Assembly: GCF_004341035.1 (NCBI RefSeq)
Contig: NZ_SLXK01000002.1
Coordinates: 44,488-108,487, forward strand
Origin: Scopulibacillus darangshiensis
GTDB lineage: Bacteria > Bacillota > Bacilli > Bacillales > Sporolactobacillaceae
Length of the DNA: 64,000 nucleotides
Direction of reading: 5' to 3'
How positions within the stretch are numbered: position 1 is the stretch's first letter; each line of letters opens with the position of its first letter. The position numbers and the translations under genes are program-made. Positions 24,210-32,978 of this stretch are shown here, piece by piece. The notes below the pieces were generated by a model, which worked only from the letters and a program-made list of their open reading frames with translations, was not told the origin of the DNA and did not search any database.

Positions 24210-25665
24210 ATCCATCCTCCCCATCCACTTGTCTCCGTCCCCGTGCTGTCAATTTATCTTCGTCTATATTGCCATTAGCAAGCCTTATCGCCCGCGTCGC
24301 AAAACGGTGAACAATCTCCATTTCATGCGTGACCATAACAATTGCCGCACCTTTTTTCCTAAAGCCTTCAAAAAGCTCAAGAAGCTCAAACGTATTTTTT
24401 GCATCTTGTCCAAAAGTTGGCTCATCCAATAAAATCACCGTAGGTTCCTCTATAAGGGTGCTAGCTACACTCAGACGGCGCTTTTGCCCTGTTGAAAGCT
24501 GATAAGGATGCTGATCTTTTTGTTTATTTAATGAAAATCTGATTAATTCCGCCTTCACCTTTTTCTCAATCTTATCCGGATCCATGTTTTTGACGTTCAA
24601 ACTAAATCCTAGTTCTTCTGAAACACGATCCGTTACAAACTGAAATTCAGGATTTTGAAAAACAAACGATACTTTGGTTTCGTCATTTTCCACAAACCAT
24701 CTTTTTTCACCTTTATATTTCAACAAATCCATCATGCCTTCTAGCAATGTGCTTTTTCCGGCACCATTTTCCCCGATAATGGTTACCCACTCGCCCCGTC
24801 CAATACTCAGTTCGGGGATACTCACTTTAGGACGCTTCTTGCGATAGACTGTAAAATGGTCAAGTTTCATATAGACTCGTTGTTCCGCCTGCTCAAGGGG
24901 GTCAATCGCCATATCAGTCTCACCATAACGACCCTCCCAGACTCCCGGGTACCATATGCCGTATTCCTTCAACTGCTTCTGATAGTTGGTTAGGATATCA
25001 TCCGCTGGTCCATCGGTAATGATTTCCCCGTTCTCATTAAATAAAATAATCCGGTCAATAAAATCCAATATATGATCGATTTTATGTTCGACGACAACAA
25101 CCGTTTTACCATGGGTAATCTGCCTGACTGTTTCCCATAAATCCCTTGTTCCTTCTGGATCAAGCATGGCAGTCGGTTCATCCAAAAACAGAACATCCGG
25201 ATCAAGTGCAAGAGCTGAAGCCGTTGCCAGGCGCTGCTTCATGCCGCCTGACAACTCCTGAATCAACATGTGGGAATTCTCAAGATCCAGCCCGACGGCC
25301 TTAAGATATTTGTCTATTAAAGCCGGCATGTCATTTTGAGGAATTTGCTGATTTTCCAATACAAATGCAATTTCCTCATCAACGTAAGACATACAGAATT
25401 GCGAATCAGGGTCTTGAAAGACATAGCCCCATTTATCCGGAATCGACATGTTATCAGCTTTCATAGGCACTTCAATACTTTGCGGGATCAACCCGCACAG
25501 CACTTTCATTAAAGTTGATTTTCCGCATCCTGATGGACCGAGCAGCAGTATCTTTTCTCCCTTTTTATAATGACAGGTTAAATCTTTTAACAGCATCTCC
25601 TTTTGCTTCGGAAAGGCTAATCTAAGATTTTCTACGCCAAAACCCTTATTGATCAAGGACATCAT
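24169..25665 (-). CDS. ykoD: ECF transporter double ATPase (YkoD-like)
   Basis: 498 aa with two ABC ATPase domains in one chain. Domain 1 has GPSGCGKST and LSGGMKQR; domain 2 has GENGAGKST and LSTGQKRR. The start is set at the first Met of MMSLINKG with SD AAAGG inside the end of ykoE; Mets 6 nt upstream (25671) and 3 nt downstream (25662) are possible. Energises uptake through YkoC/YkoE. Confidence 0.92.
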   Translation of the reverse strand: MMSLINKGFGVENLRLAFPKQKEMLLKDLTCHYKKGEKILLLGPSGCGKSTLMKVLCGLIPQSIEVPMKADNMSIPDKWGYVFQDPDSQFCMSYVDEEIAFVLENQQIPQNDMPALIDKYLKAVGLDLENSHMLIQELSGGMKQRLATASALALDPDVLFLDEPTAMLDPEGTRDLWETVRQITHGKTVVVVEHKIDHILDFIDRIILFNENGEIITDGPADDILTNYQKQLKEYGIWYPGVWEGRYGETDMAIDPLEQAEQRVYMKLDHFTVYRKKRPKVSIPELSIGRGEWVTIIGENGAGKSTLLEGMMDLLKYKGEKRWFVENDETKVSFVFQNPEFQFVTDRVSEELGFSLNVKNMDPDKIEKKVKAELIRFSLNKQKDQHPYQLSTGQKRRLSVASTLIEEPTVILLDEPTFGQDAKNTFELLELFEGFRKKGAAIVMVTHEMEIVHRFATRAIRLANGNIDEDKLTARGRRQVDGEDGYGQKLDHSQHMVL

Positions 25666-26227
25666 AATCATCCTTTGATACCGGTCTGACGAGTGACGTG
25701 ACGCCAGTTGCATCAAGAGCTTTGACAAGAACGACTGCAAATACACCGGATATGAGACCCGCTCCGATAAAACGGAAAATGATGTTCAACGCCAGATTCC
25801 AACCAGCAAGCTCAAAAATATAACCAAAACCAATGTCAAGAATTAATGATGCGAGCGCCGCGCCAAATCCCGACAGAACCGTCACAAGCATGTCATACCG
25901 CTTATAACGGAAGAAAAGAAAAGCCAATTCAACAAACAGACCTTGTGCTAAGCCGTAATAAAAGCTAATGATGCCGCCCTGTCCGGCAAATAGGACTTCG
26001 CCCATTGCAGCCGCCGTTTCGGCAAGCAAAGCTGTTCCCGGCTTTCTTGTGATTAATATAGCCACCGGGCCGGCCATGAACCACATACCGTATACAAGCT
26101 GATCAATTTGGAAGCCAAGCGGCTTCAATACGGTTGAAACAGGACCCCAAAGTTTGTAGATGATGCCAAACACCAAAGCAATCACTATAGTGACCAGAAT
26201 ATCACTCAACTTCAATTTTTTACTCAT
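25646..26227 (-). CDS. ykoE: ECF transporter substrate-binding component YkoE
   Basis: 193 aa, about six membrane helices, of the YkoE family of S components for thiamine precursors. First gene of the operon, directly under a TPP riboswitch, which supports the substrate class. B. subtilis has ykoF (a soluble thiamine/HMP-binding protein) in front of ykoE; no such gene is present here. Confidence 0.92.
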   Translation of the reverse strand: MSKKLKLSDILVTIVIALVFGIIYKLWGPVSTVLKPLGFQIDQLVYGMWFMAGPVAILITRKPGTALLAETAAAMGEVLFAGQGGIISFYYGLAQGLFVELAFLFFRYKRYDMLVTVLSGFGAALASLILDIGFGYIFELAGWNLALNIIFRFIGAGLISGVFAVVLVKALDATGVTSLVRPVSKDDYDVLDQ

Positions 26228-26289
26228 TGTTAATAGCCTCCTCAGTTTTTATCACACATTTGAACCCTAGGGGCCGGAAAATGAGAAAG

Positions 26290-26315
26290 CCGCTTTCCAT
26301 AACATGGAAAGCGGC
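26290..26315 (-). terminator. Expression-platform terminator of the TPP riboswitch
   Basis: CCGCTTTCCAT and ATGGAAAGCGG form an 11-bp stem between the aptamer and ykoE, followed on the minus strand by a T-rich CTTTCTCATTTT. It probably forms when TPP is bound. Confidence 0.8.
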
Positions 26316-26359
26316 GGGTTTATGCCAAATGGACAGCTTCGTGACAAAGCCGGAAAAAC

Positions 26360-26446
26360 ACCACTTTCCTACGCTGGAATGATCCAGATCAGGTTCCAAG
26401 GGATCAAGGATTCACCTTATCTCAGCCAAACGGCACCCCTAGTGGA
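26360..26446 (-). promoter_or_regulatory. TPP (thiamine pyrophosphate) riboswitch
   Basis: The minus strand carries the aptamer hallmarks in order: GGGGTGCC, GGCTGAGATAA, ACCTGATCTGGATCATTCCAG and GTAGGAAAGTGG (the THI box). Lies upstream of ykoEDC and turns the operon off when TPP is plentiful. Confidence 0.95.
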
Positions 26447-26447
26447 C

Positions 26448-26748
26448 AAACGAATGATATAGTTATTTCCTTTACCATAATACATTCCCGATCATATGAC
26501 AACAATTAATTTTTAATTTCTATGATCTCCCCACGATTGAATTTTCAAAACATTTTTACTTGGGTTATCCGATGTAAGCGATTTCATAAGCAAGCTATTA
26601 GTCATAAACGCTGATTGGTAAAGGCATTGTCCACGGGTTATCGCTTGAATGTTTATAGTCTGGATGTTACCGTGTATAACCGTTGATGCTTTGTTCGGAG
26701 GCAGCTGGCAGAAATTCAGGTGCCAAAAAAATAAGAAGGAGAGATTTG
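26448..26748. other. Intergenic stretch without recognised features
   Basis: Divergent control region between the TPP riboswitch (minus) and putP copy 1 (plus). AT-rich at 26500-26580. No convincing ORF, consensus promoter or strong hairpin was found apart from the SD AAGGAG in front of the GTG at 26749. Confidence 0.5.
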
Positions 26749-28218
26749 GTGGAATTAGGTGTTTTTATTTCACTCGGCATTTATATGGTCGGGATGCTAT
26801 TAATTGGTTATTGGTCCTACAGAAGGACCTCAAATTTATCAGATTATATGTTAGGTGGCCGTGGCTTAGGTCCAGCTGTGACAGCCCTGTCGGCTGGTGC
26901 TTCTGATATGAGCGGCTGGATGGTCATGGGTTTGCCCGGTGCCATGTATGCAACGGGCGTATCTAGCGCATGGGTCGCGATCGGCTTAACCATTGGCGCT
27001 TATATGAACTACATTTTGCTTGCTCCAAGGCTGAGAACTTATACAGAGATTGCTAATGATTCCATCACTATACCAGACTTTTTAGAAAATCGCTTTCACG
27101 ATTCATCTAAGATGCTAAGGCTCGTCTCAGGGATAGTCATTTTAGTATTTTTCACATTGTATGCTTCCGCAGGCCTCGTATCTGGAGGCCGGTTATTCCA
27201 AAGTGCTTTTGATTTGGATTACAAAATCGGGTTGTTCGTCACAGTCGCTGTCGTTGTCGCTTATACCCTTTTCGGAGGATTTCTTGCCGTCAGTATGACT
27301 GACTTTGTGCAAGGCTGCATTATGTTCATCGCACTGGTAATGGTCCCGGTCGTAGCAATAACAGATATCGGCGGAACACAAACCATGTTTACTGAACTGA
27401 AAAATATTGATCCATCCTTGCTTAACTTTTTTACAGGGACATCTGTTCTTGGCATCATATCATTCCTGGCATGGGGATTGGGTTATTTCGGCCAGCCGCA
27501 CATCATTGTCCGGTTTATGGCCATCAATTCTGTTAAGGAATTAAAAACAGCACGCCGCATTGGGATTGGCTGGATGGTTATTTCAATCATTGGTGCTCTG
27601 TTTACCGGGTTAGTCGGCAGAGCATTCTTTTCTCAGAACGGCCGCGACCTTGCTGACCCGGAAACGGTTTTTATTGTCTTTTCTAATATCCTGTTTAACC
27701 CCTACATTTCAGGTTTCTTATTAGCAGCAATTCTTGCCGCCATTATGAGTACCATCTCGTCACAGCTTCTCGTCACATCAAGTGCCGTGACTGAGGATTT
27801 TTACAAAACATTCTTTAGACGGCAAGCATCCGATAAAGAATTGGTTTTTGTTGGACGAATGGCTGTATTACTTGTCGCCATTGTCGCTATCTTTTTGGCT
27901 TATACACCAAACGACACAATCTTAGGCCTTGTCGGACATGCATGGGCTGGATTTGGTTCAGCTTTCGGTCCCGTCATTCTATTAAGTGTGTATTGGAAGA
28001 AGATGACGAAATGGGGTGCACTCGCTGGGATGATTGTCGGCGGAGTGACCGTCATTGTCTGGCTTCAAGTGCCTGGTTTAACTGATATCCTTTATGAAAT
28101 GATACCAGGCTTTTTCCTTAGTCTAATTGCGGTCATTGTCGTAAGTATGATGACAAAAAACCCGGGCACAACCATTCAAAATCAATTTGAAGAAATGAAA
28201 CAAAAGATGACAGGTTAA
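26749..28218 (+). CDS. putP: Sodium/proline symporter, copy 1
   Basis: 489 aa, about 12-13 membrane helices, solute:sodium symporter family. It has the PutP-type LSAGASDMSGWMVMGLPGA and GLGYFGQPHIIVRFMA segments. GTG start at 26749 with SD AAGGAG, chosen because it gives the same length and N-terminus (ELGVFISLGIYM) as copy 2. Imports L-proline with Na+, for osmoprotection or nutrition. Confidence 0.93.
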   Translation: MELGVFISLGIYMVGMLLIGYWSYRRTSNLSDYMLGGRGLGPAVTALSAGASDMSGWMVMGLPGAMYATGVSSAWVAIGLTIGAYMNYILLAPRLRTYTEIANDSITIPDFLENRFHDSSKMLRLVSGIVILVFFTLYASAGLVSGGRLFQSAFDLDYKIGLFVTVAVVVAYTLFGGFLAVSMTDFVQGCIMFIALVMVPVVAITDIGGTQTMFTELKNIDPSLLNFFTGTSVLGIISFLAWGLGYFGQPHIIVRFMAINSVKELKTARRIGIGWMVISIIGALFTGLVGRAFFSQNGRDLADPETVFIVFSNILFNPYISGFLLAAILAAIMSTISSQLLVTSSAVTEDFYKTFFRRQASDKELVFVGRMAVLLVAIVAIFLAYTPNDTILGLVGHAWAGFGSAFGPVILLSVYWKKMTKWGALAGMIVGGVTVIVWLQVPGLTDILYEMIPGFFLSLIAVIVVSMMTKNPGTTIQNQFEEMKQKMTG

Positions 28219-28231
28219 TGCCAGACAGCAG

Positions 28232-28262
28232 TGCCGCAGTTTGTATCAGACAGACTGCGGCA
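28232..28262 (+). terminator. Terminator after putP copy 1
   Basis: TGCCGCAGT pairs with ACTGCGGCA and is followed by eight T. Confidence 0.9.
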
Positions 28263-28373
28263 TTTTTTTTAGTTATTCGGGAAGTATAAAATTTCTGAAT
28301 AAGCCAGTTCCCTATAAAACTGGTATAATAAGAGCTTAAGGAAAAATCAAAATTATGAAAAAGGGGAGAAAAG

Positions 28374-29843
28374 ATGGAAACTGGCGTTATTGTTTCATTA
28401 GGCATTTATATGATAGGCATGTTGTTAATTGGGTATTGGTCGTACAGGAAAACATCCACACTCTCAGACTACATGCTTGGCGGCCGGGGATTGGGTCCCG
28501 CGGTCACCGCGCTGTCTGCAGGTGCTTCTGACATGAGCGGCTGGATGGTTATGGGCTTGCCTGGAGCGATGTATGCATCGGGTATGTCAAGCTTATGGCT
28601 TCCAATCGGTTTAACACTTGGGGCTTATGTGAACTATTTGGTTCTCGCCCCACGGTTCAGAACCTATACCGAGGTCGCCAACGACTCGATTACGATTCCG
28701 GATTATATGGAGAACAGATTCGAGGACAAAAAGAATATCCTCCGGCTCGTTTCAGGGATTGTCATTCTCATATTTTTTATCTTCTATACATCCTCAGGGA
28801 TGGTGTCAGGCGGAACATTATTTGAAAGCGCATTCGGATTTGATTATAGGGTAGGTCTCATTTTAACAACGGTCGTCGTTGTGGCTTATACGCTGTTTGG
28901 CGGCTTTCTGGCGGTAAGTATGACCGACTTTGTCCAAGGTACCATTATGTTTGTGGCCTTAATTCTGGTGCCGATCGTTGCGTTTACGGATATCGGTGGC
29001 TTTCAACCAATGGTTGAGGATATTCGCAGTGTTGATCCCTCCCTTCTAAACCTATTTAAAGGGACATCCTTTCTCGGCATTATATCTTTGTTTGCCTGGG
29101 GTCTCGGTTATTTTGGCCAGCCGCACATCATTGTCCGATTTATGGCCATAAAATCGGTTAAGGAACTAAAGGCTGCACGCCGGATCGGGATCGGCTGGAT
29201 GATTATCACCCTTATTGGCGCATCAGCTACCGGCCTGATCGGTATTTCCTATTTTGTTCAACACGGCGGAAAATTGAATAATCCCGAAACTGTTTTTATC
29301 CAGTTTTCAAATGTTCTGTTTAATCCGTATATTGCTGGATTCTTGCTCGCTGCGATGCTGGCAGCGATTATGAGCACAATTTCCTCCCAATTGCTTGTTA
29401 CATCCAGTGCAGTCACAGAGGATTTTTACAAAACATTCTTGCGCCGCAATGCATCAGATAAGGAACTCGTATTAATCGGCAGACTCGCAGTGCTAGCTGT
29501 AGCGCTTATTGCCTTTTGGCTCTCATATACGCCTAACGATACCATTCTTGAACTGGTAGGGCATGCATGGGCTGGATTCGGCTCTGCGTTTGGTCCAGCC
29601 ATTCTGTTAAGTCTCTATTGGAAGCGGATGACCAAATGGGGAGCACTCGCTGGAATGGTTGTCGGCGGATTAACTGTCATCATCTGGCTCCAAATTCCAG
29701 GGTTGGCTGATAAAATATATGAAATGATCCCCGGGTTCTTCTTGAGTCTTCTCGCCGTTTACGTTGTCAGCCTTTTATCAAAAGAACCGTCAGCGTCTGT
29801 TAAAGAACAATTTCATGCCATGGAAAAAGAATTACATTCATAG
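28374..29843 (+). CDS. putP: Sodium/proline symporter, copy 2
   Basis: 489 aa and colinear with copy 1 over its full length, so the pair is a tandem duplication. Same LSAGASDMSGWMVMGLPGA and GQPHIIVRFMA motifs. ATG with SD AAGGGGAG. It has its own TATAAT (28321-28326) preceded by the small inverted repeat CCAGTT/AACTGG, and its own terminator, so the two copies are probably regulated separately (for example, osmotic versus catabolic). Confidence 0.93.
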   Translation: METGVIVSLGIYMIGMLLIGYWSYRKTSTLSDYMLGGRGLGPAVTALSAGASDMSGWMVMGLPGAMYASGMSSLWLPIGLTLGAYVNYLVLAPRFRTYTEVANDSITIPDYMENRFEDKKNILRLVSGIVILIFFIFYTSSGMVSGGTLFESAFGFDYRVGLILTTVVVVAYTLFGGFLAVSMTDFVQGTIMFVALILVPIVAFTDIGGFQPMVEDIRSVDPSLLNLFKGTSFLGIISLFAWGLGYFGQPHIIVRFMAIKSVKELKAARRIGIGWMIITLIGASATGLIGISYFVQHGGKLNNPETVFIQFSNVLFNPYIAGFLLAAMLAAIMSTISSQLLVTSSAVTEDFYKTFLRRNASDKELVLIGRLAVLAVALIAFWLSYTPNDTILELVGHAWAGFGSAFGPAILLSLYWKRMTKWGALAGMVVGGLTVIIWLQIPGLADKIYEMIPGFFLSLLAVYVVSLLSKEPSASVKEQFHAMEKELHS

Positions 29844-29857
29844 TCGAAATGCTAGTT

Positions 29858-29887
29858 AAGCACCTAGGGGAATACCCTTAGGTGCTT
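29858..29887. terminator. Terminator after putP copy 2
   Basis: AAGCACCTA pairs with TAGGTGCTT, with a G/C-rich extension inside, followed by CTTTATT. Confidence 0.8.
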
Positions 29888-29943
29888 CTTTATTAATATG
29901 GCAAGAATAAATGGGCAAAAATAACTTAGAGGAGGTGTCAGAC

Positions 29944-30195
29944 ATGAGTGATCCTTATCTCTGTCCGAACTGTAAGACAAACAAAACAAGATTTAATATT
30001 ATCGAACAGGTTCCAAATGCGGTAAAAAAAGATCCGGATTCCGGTGAGGTGACTGAAGAGTTCAGCATGGCTGATCTTGACCCCTTTCATTTGCCTTATA
30101 AAGGGCCAGAAAGAAAAGTGCAATGCGGAGCTTGCGGATTGATTGAGGATGAAAGGAACTTTATAAAAAGGGCCGAATATGAAAGAAAGCAATAA
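29944..30195 (+). CDS. Zinc-ribbon protein, unknown function
   Basis: 83 aa with two Cys pairs, CPNC (near residue 8) and CGAC (near residue 64), spaced like a zinc ribbon with a charged insert (KKDPDSGEVTEEF). The start at 29944 has SD AGAGGAGGTG six nt away; the frame open from 29911 contains that SD. Seems conserved in Bacillales, but I do not recognise a function. Confidence 0.75.
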   Translation: MSDPYLCPNCKTNKTRFNIIEQVPNAVKKDPDSGEVTEEFSMADLDPFHLPYKGPERKVQCGACGLIEDERNFIKRAEYERKQ

Positions 30196-30212
30196 TTCTT
30201 TCTTTGTCAGTG

Positions 30213-30238
30213 GCAGGCTGGTTAGCATTCCAGCCTGC
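30213..30238 (+). terminator. Terminator of the zinc-ribbon gene
   Basis: GCAGGCTGG pairs with CCAGCCTGC, followed by TTTGCTTTT. Confidence 0.85.
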
Positions 30239-30256
30239 TTTGCTTTTCGTTCCAGA

Positions 30257-30283
30257 ACACCTAGGCATTATGATCATAGACTA
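30257..30283 (+). promoter_or_regulatory. Sigma-K-type promoter of the gerP operon
   Basis: AC (30257-30258), 16 nt, then CATAGACTA, an exact match to the mother-cell pattern AC-N16-CATANNNTA. It lies 35 nt before the first gerP start. gerP in Bacillus is expressed in the mother cell under sigma-K, so this agrees. Confidence 0.7.
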
Positions 30284-30317
30284 TGGTAAGGACATTATTT
30301 AAAGGAAGTTGACTATT

Positions 30318-30539
30318 ATGCCAGCGATCGTCGGAATCGTAAAACTTACCGCAATTTCCAGCAGTGCGGTATTTAATATCGGTGATGTCTATAACATCTC
30401 GCCACAAGCCGAGTCCAAAACATTTGCAGGTGCGGGGTCATTCAATACTGGTGACCATCTTCGCAACCATAATAACTATAATATTACAACTACCAACGAC
30501 CGCGATCTTAGTGATCAAGCCAATGCTTTTAATGTGTAA
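30318..30539 (+). CDS. gerPA: GerPA/GerPF-family germination protein (first gene of gerP operon)
   Basis: 73 aa: MPAIVGIVKLTAISSS, then NIGDVYNISP, GAGSFNTGD and the D-x-D..D-x-A end. Start at 30318; SD AAAGGAAG, while an in-frame TTG at 30309 is too close. GerP proteins assemble in the inner spore coat and help germinants pass to the receptors. GerPA and GerPF are close relatives; I call this gerPA because it leads the operon. Confidence 0.82.
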   Translation: MPAIVGIVKLTAISSSAVFNIGDVYNISPQAESKTFAGAGSFNTGDHLRNHNNYNITTTNDRDLSDQANAFNV

Positions 30540-30614
30540 TGCTAACATTAATTTCGATATAGGCTAACGCCCGCCCACCATAGTGCATAATATGATGATG
30601 TGAGGTGATGATTT

Positions 30615-31235
30615 GTGCATCCAGATCAAAATCTATATGCGTATTTGCATCAATTGCAAAGCCTGCTTGGCAATCAAGAGCGGCGTATTAGCCATCTTGA
30701 GGCAACCCTTGATGATTTGAATCAAACGATCGGCAAAATGGAAAATGACAAACAGCCCGTTACAGTCAATTACTCTTTTGATCAATTAAAAGTAGATACT
30801 CTTGAGGGGACATTGAACATTGGCCTGAATCCGGATAAAGATCTGGATGACCTTGATGACTTTACGATTAATGATCAAACCATCCAATCTCCCCTCCCTA
30901 GTCAACAGTCGGATGATTATGGGGATTTAATGCAAGAAATCTCCGCTAGTCTTCAGCCTTATCTAGGAGGTCGGGCCTACCAGGATCTCACGGCCATTGA
31001 AGAAAATAAAAATTATCCATTGGATGATGCTTACAGACAATTTATTATCAGTGACATTCAAAAACAATTGCAGCCTAGAATTGATTATTATATCAAAAAA
31101 TATAAGGATCAATATCATCAAAGGGATGAGCTTGTTCAGGCTGTTACCCTGCAAGTTCAGAATGACATCAAAAAGGCTTTTGAGATGTTTATTGATTATT
31201 TACCAAAGAAAAGGCGTGAAAAGCATGAATTTTAA
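30615..31235 (+). CDS. gerPC: Spore germination protein GerPC
   Basis: 206 aa, the length of B. subtilis GerPC. N-terminal coiled coil (about 5-45: LHQLQSLLGNQERRISHLEATL), an acidic middle (DKDLDDLDDF) and a helical C-terminal domain. GTG start with SD GAGGTGATG. Overlaps gerPD by 11 nt. Confidence 0.88.
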   Translation: MHPDQNLYAYLHQLQSLLGNQERRISHLEATLDDLNQTIGKMENDKQPVTVNYSFDQLKVDTLEGTLNIGLNPDKDLDDLDDFTINDQTIQSPLPSQQSDDYGDLMQEISASLQPYLGGRAYQDLTAIEENKNYPLDDAYRQFIISDIQKQLQPRIDYYIKKYKDQYHQRDELVQAVTLQVQNDIKKAFEMFIDYLPKKRREKHEF

Positions 31236-31413
31236 TGTAGTAAACAAAGAGCTTTGTGTTCAGAACATCAGAATTATCGGTGTGGCATCTGCTTCGGTTG
31301 TTCTAATCGGTGATGCTGAAACCATCGGCTCATCTTCTATATTTGATACTCCTCCAGAATCACTAATTGTTGGGGAATCATTAGTTCCGCTAGCACCTGT
31401 AGGTACGATGTAA
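31225..31413 (+). CDS. gerPD: Spore germination protein GerPD
   Basis: 62 aa: MNFNVVNKELCVQNIRI, followed by ASASVVLIGDAETI, the beta-strand pattern shared by GerPB, PD and PE (S-S-V-L-x-I-G/D). SD AAAGGCGTG lies in the end of gerPC. Its stop shares one base with the gerPE start. Confidence 0.85.
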   Translation: MNFNVVNKELCVQNIRIIGVASASVVLIGDAETIGSSSIFDTPPESLIVGESLVPLAPVGTM

Positions 31414-31793
31414 TGTTGGTCAGACCATCCCTTGTTCACGATATACACATTGATTCGGTGACTTTAAGTTCGGTATTGGAAATAGGTGACAGCAGACGGC
31501 TGACACCCTCAAGTAAGGTTTTTGCCGTACAACGGGAGTATCCCTTTTACGATAGCAGAAAGGCTGTTTTACAAAATCACTTGTTCTTTGTCCCCCTCTT
31601 AAAAGCAAACATTTACGAGCCCGTGCAGACGACGATAGTTAACGAGCCGAATAGCAGCATCAAGGTTGATCATTTGCGTATTATTGCCGTGTCGAATGCT
31701 TCTGTTGTTGAAATTGGGTCAACAGGCGACATTTATTGTGAAGCACGGACTAAGAATGTCCGGCAATTCATTAATCCGCCAAAAGAATTATAG
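31413..31793 (+). CDS. gerPE: Spore germination protein GerPE
   Basis: 126 aa with two copies of the GerP strand motif: HIDSVTLSSVLEIGDS near the start and VDHLRIIAVSNASVVEIGST near residue 90. TAATG overlap with gerPD implies coupled translation. Confidence 0.87.
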   Translation: MLVRPSLVHDIHIDSVTLSSVLEIGDSRRLTPSSKVFAVQREYPFYDSRKAVLQNHLFFVPLLKANIYEPVQTTIVNEPNSSIKVDHLRIIAVSNASVVEIGSTGDIYCEARTKNVRQFINPPKEL

Positions 31794-31804
31794 ACAAAAC
31801 CCTA

Positions 31805-31832
31805 ACACGAACCCGATCTTTCTCATATGATA
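31805..31832 (+). promoter_or_regulatory. Second sigma-K-type promoter inside the gerP operon
   Basis: CATATGATA (31824-31832) fits CATANNNTA; AC dinucleotides lie 15 or 17 nt upstream. It sits in the 71-nt gap before the gerPF-type gene and could drive gerPF-gerPB separately. Confidence 0.5.
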
Positions 31833-31864
31833 ATGAATAACTCGTGATTAAAGGGTGACTTATT

Positions 31865-32086
31865 ATGCCATCGATCGCAGGACCGATAAAAATAAACGCC
31901 ATAGGATCCGGCGGAAACTTTACCGTCGGCGATACACTGAATATATCACCTAAATCCACGGCAAAATCTTACGGTGGATCGGGTTCATTTAATACTGGGG
32001 ATCTTTTGCAGACAAATAACGGGCTAAGCAGCACAAATACCATGGACTCGGACTTGAATGACGCCAGTAACTTTGCGAATAACTAA
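31865..32086 (+). CDS. gerPF: GerPA/GerPF-family germination protein (after gerPE)
   Basis: 73 aa: MPSIAGPIKINAIGSGG, then VGDTLNISPK, GSGSFNTGDL and DSDLNDASN. Called gerPF because it follows gerPE, as in other Bacillales. By sequence it is also close to the three paralogues at 13.3-14.0 kb. Confidence 0.83.
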   Translation: MPSIAGPIKINAIGSGGNFTVGDTLNISPKSTAKSYGGSGSFNTGDLLQTNNGLSSTNTMDSDLNDASNFANN

Positions 32087-32110
32087 ATCGTGTTATGGAG
32101 CGTGCGCTCA

Positions 32111-32314
32111 ATGAACTTTTTTATTAATCAAGAAATTAATATTCATCAATTAAAAATTAATGGTTTAAGCAATTCGTCTGTCTTACAAGTTGGGAGTGCC
32201 GGAATGATTAAACCGATTTCCAATTTATATAATACCGGCGGCTTTACCGGCCCCGCTCCCCAAATACCAAAACCGGGTGCACACATATACGTCCCCCTGC
32301 CAGCGCCTTCATAA
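32111..32314 (+). CDS. gerPB: Spore germination protein GerPB, displaced to operon end
   Basis: 67 aa: MNFFINQEINIHQLKI, then SNSSVLQVGSAG and SNLYNTGGF, and a proline-rich end, all as in GerPB. Start at 32111 with SD GGAGCG; the frame is open from 32090. In B. subtilis gerPB follows gerPA; here it is the last gene, after the gerPF-type gene. Confidence 0.87.
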   Translation: MNFFINQEINIHQLKINGLSNSSVLQVGSAGMIKPISNLYNTGGFTGPAPQIPKPGAHIYVPLPAPS

Positions 32315-32405
32315 ATAATATAAGGAGGCGCTGCTGTACATAAAGAAAACTTGGCTTATCAAGTATAATTGAAGCAATCAATTGATAAACTAACCAAAAA
32401 AAGGT

Positions 32406-32978
32406 GTGGTGAACCATTTGTTTACCAGAAATAAGTCATTTGTAACGCTCATTATTATTTTCACTTTTTTATTGCATAGTCATAGCGCCTCTGCCATCGA
32501 CCTTAATCATATGGTGATAAAAAGCAAACCCATTAAAGACAGCAAGGAGCTTGTTAAGACATCCGATCTGATATTTCTCGGACGTTTTGAACATGTGAAA
32601 CATCAAGTTAGAACTGATCATGCTGTCACGGGTGGACAGCTTTATAATTTCATACAGCCCATTTCAATAAAGGACATGTATAAAGGCTCTCAACAGACAT
32701 CAGTGGATCTTCTTACAACAGGTGTCCTTCCTCTTCCAAAACCTGAAAACCCGCTAAATACCCTATACCCGGGCCCTATTGCCGAAGGTGTGTACCTTGT
32801 TTTTATAAAAAAGTTTCCCCATCAAGATCTTTATTATCTAAATGGGGGATGGCAAGGATTGTATCCAGTCATCAGCGGCAGGACCATTGCTTTAAAGGAA
32901 AGCGGAAAACCCGAATTCAATCATTTAAAACCGACCGACATTCCTAAGGTTATCGAAACCATCGAGAATGCCCAATAA
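32406..32978 (+). CDS. Secreted protein of unknown function
   Basis: 190 aa. An N-terminal signal peptide (basic start, hydrophobic VTLIIIFTFLL, likely cut after SASA near residue 30) precedes a globular domain with SDLIFLGRFEHVK, KDMYKG and YYLNGGWQGLYPVI. The exact start is uncertain: GTG at 32406 or 32409, or TTG at 32418, behind AAAAAAGGTG. No cell-wall anchor seen. The stop codon lies in the first bases of repeat copy C. Confidence 0.65.
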   Translation: MVNHLFTRNKSFVTLIIIFTFLLHSHSASAIDLNHMVIKSKPIKDSKELVKTSDLIFLGRFEHVKHQVRTDHAVTGGQLYNFIQPISIKDMYKGSQQTSVDLLTTGVLPLPKPENPLNTLYPGPIAEGVYLVFIKKFPHQDLYYLNGGWQGLYPVISGRTIALKESGKPEFNHLKPTDIPKVIETIENAQ

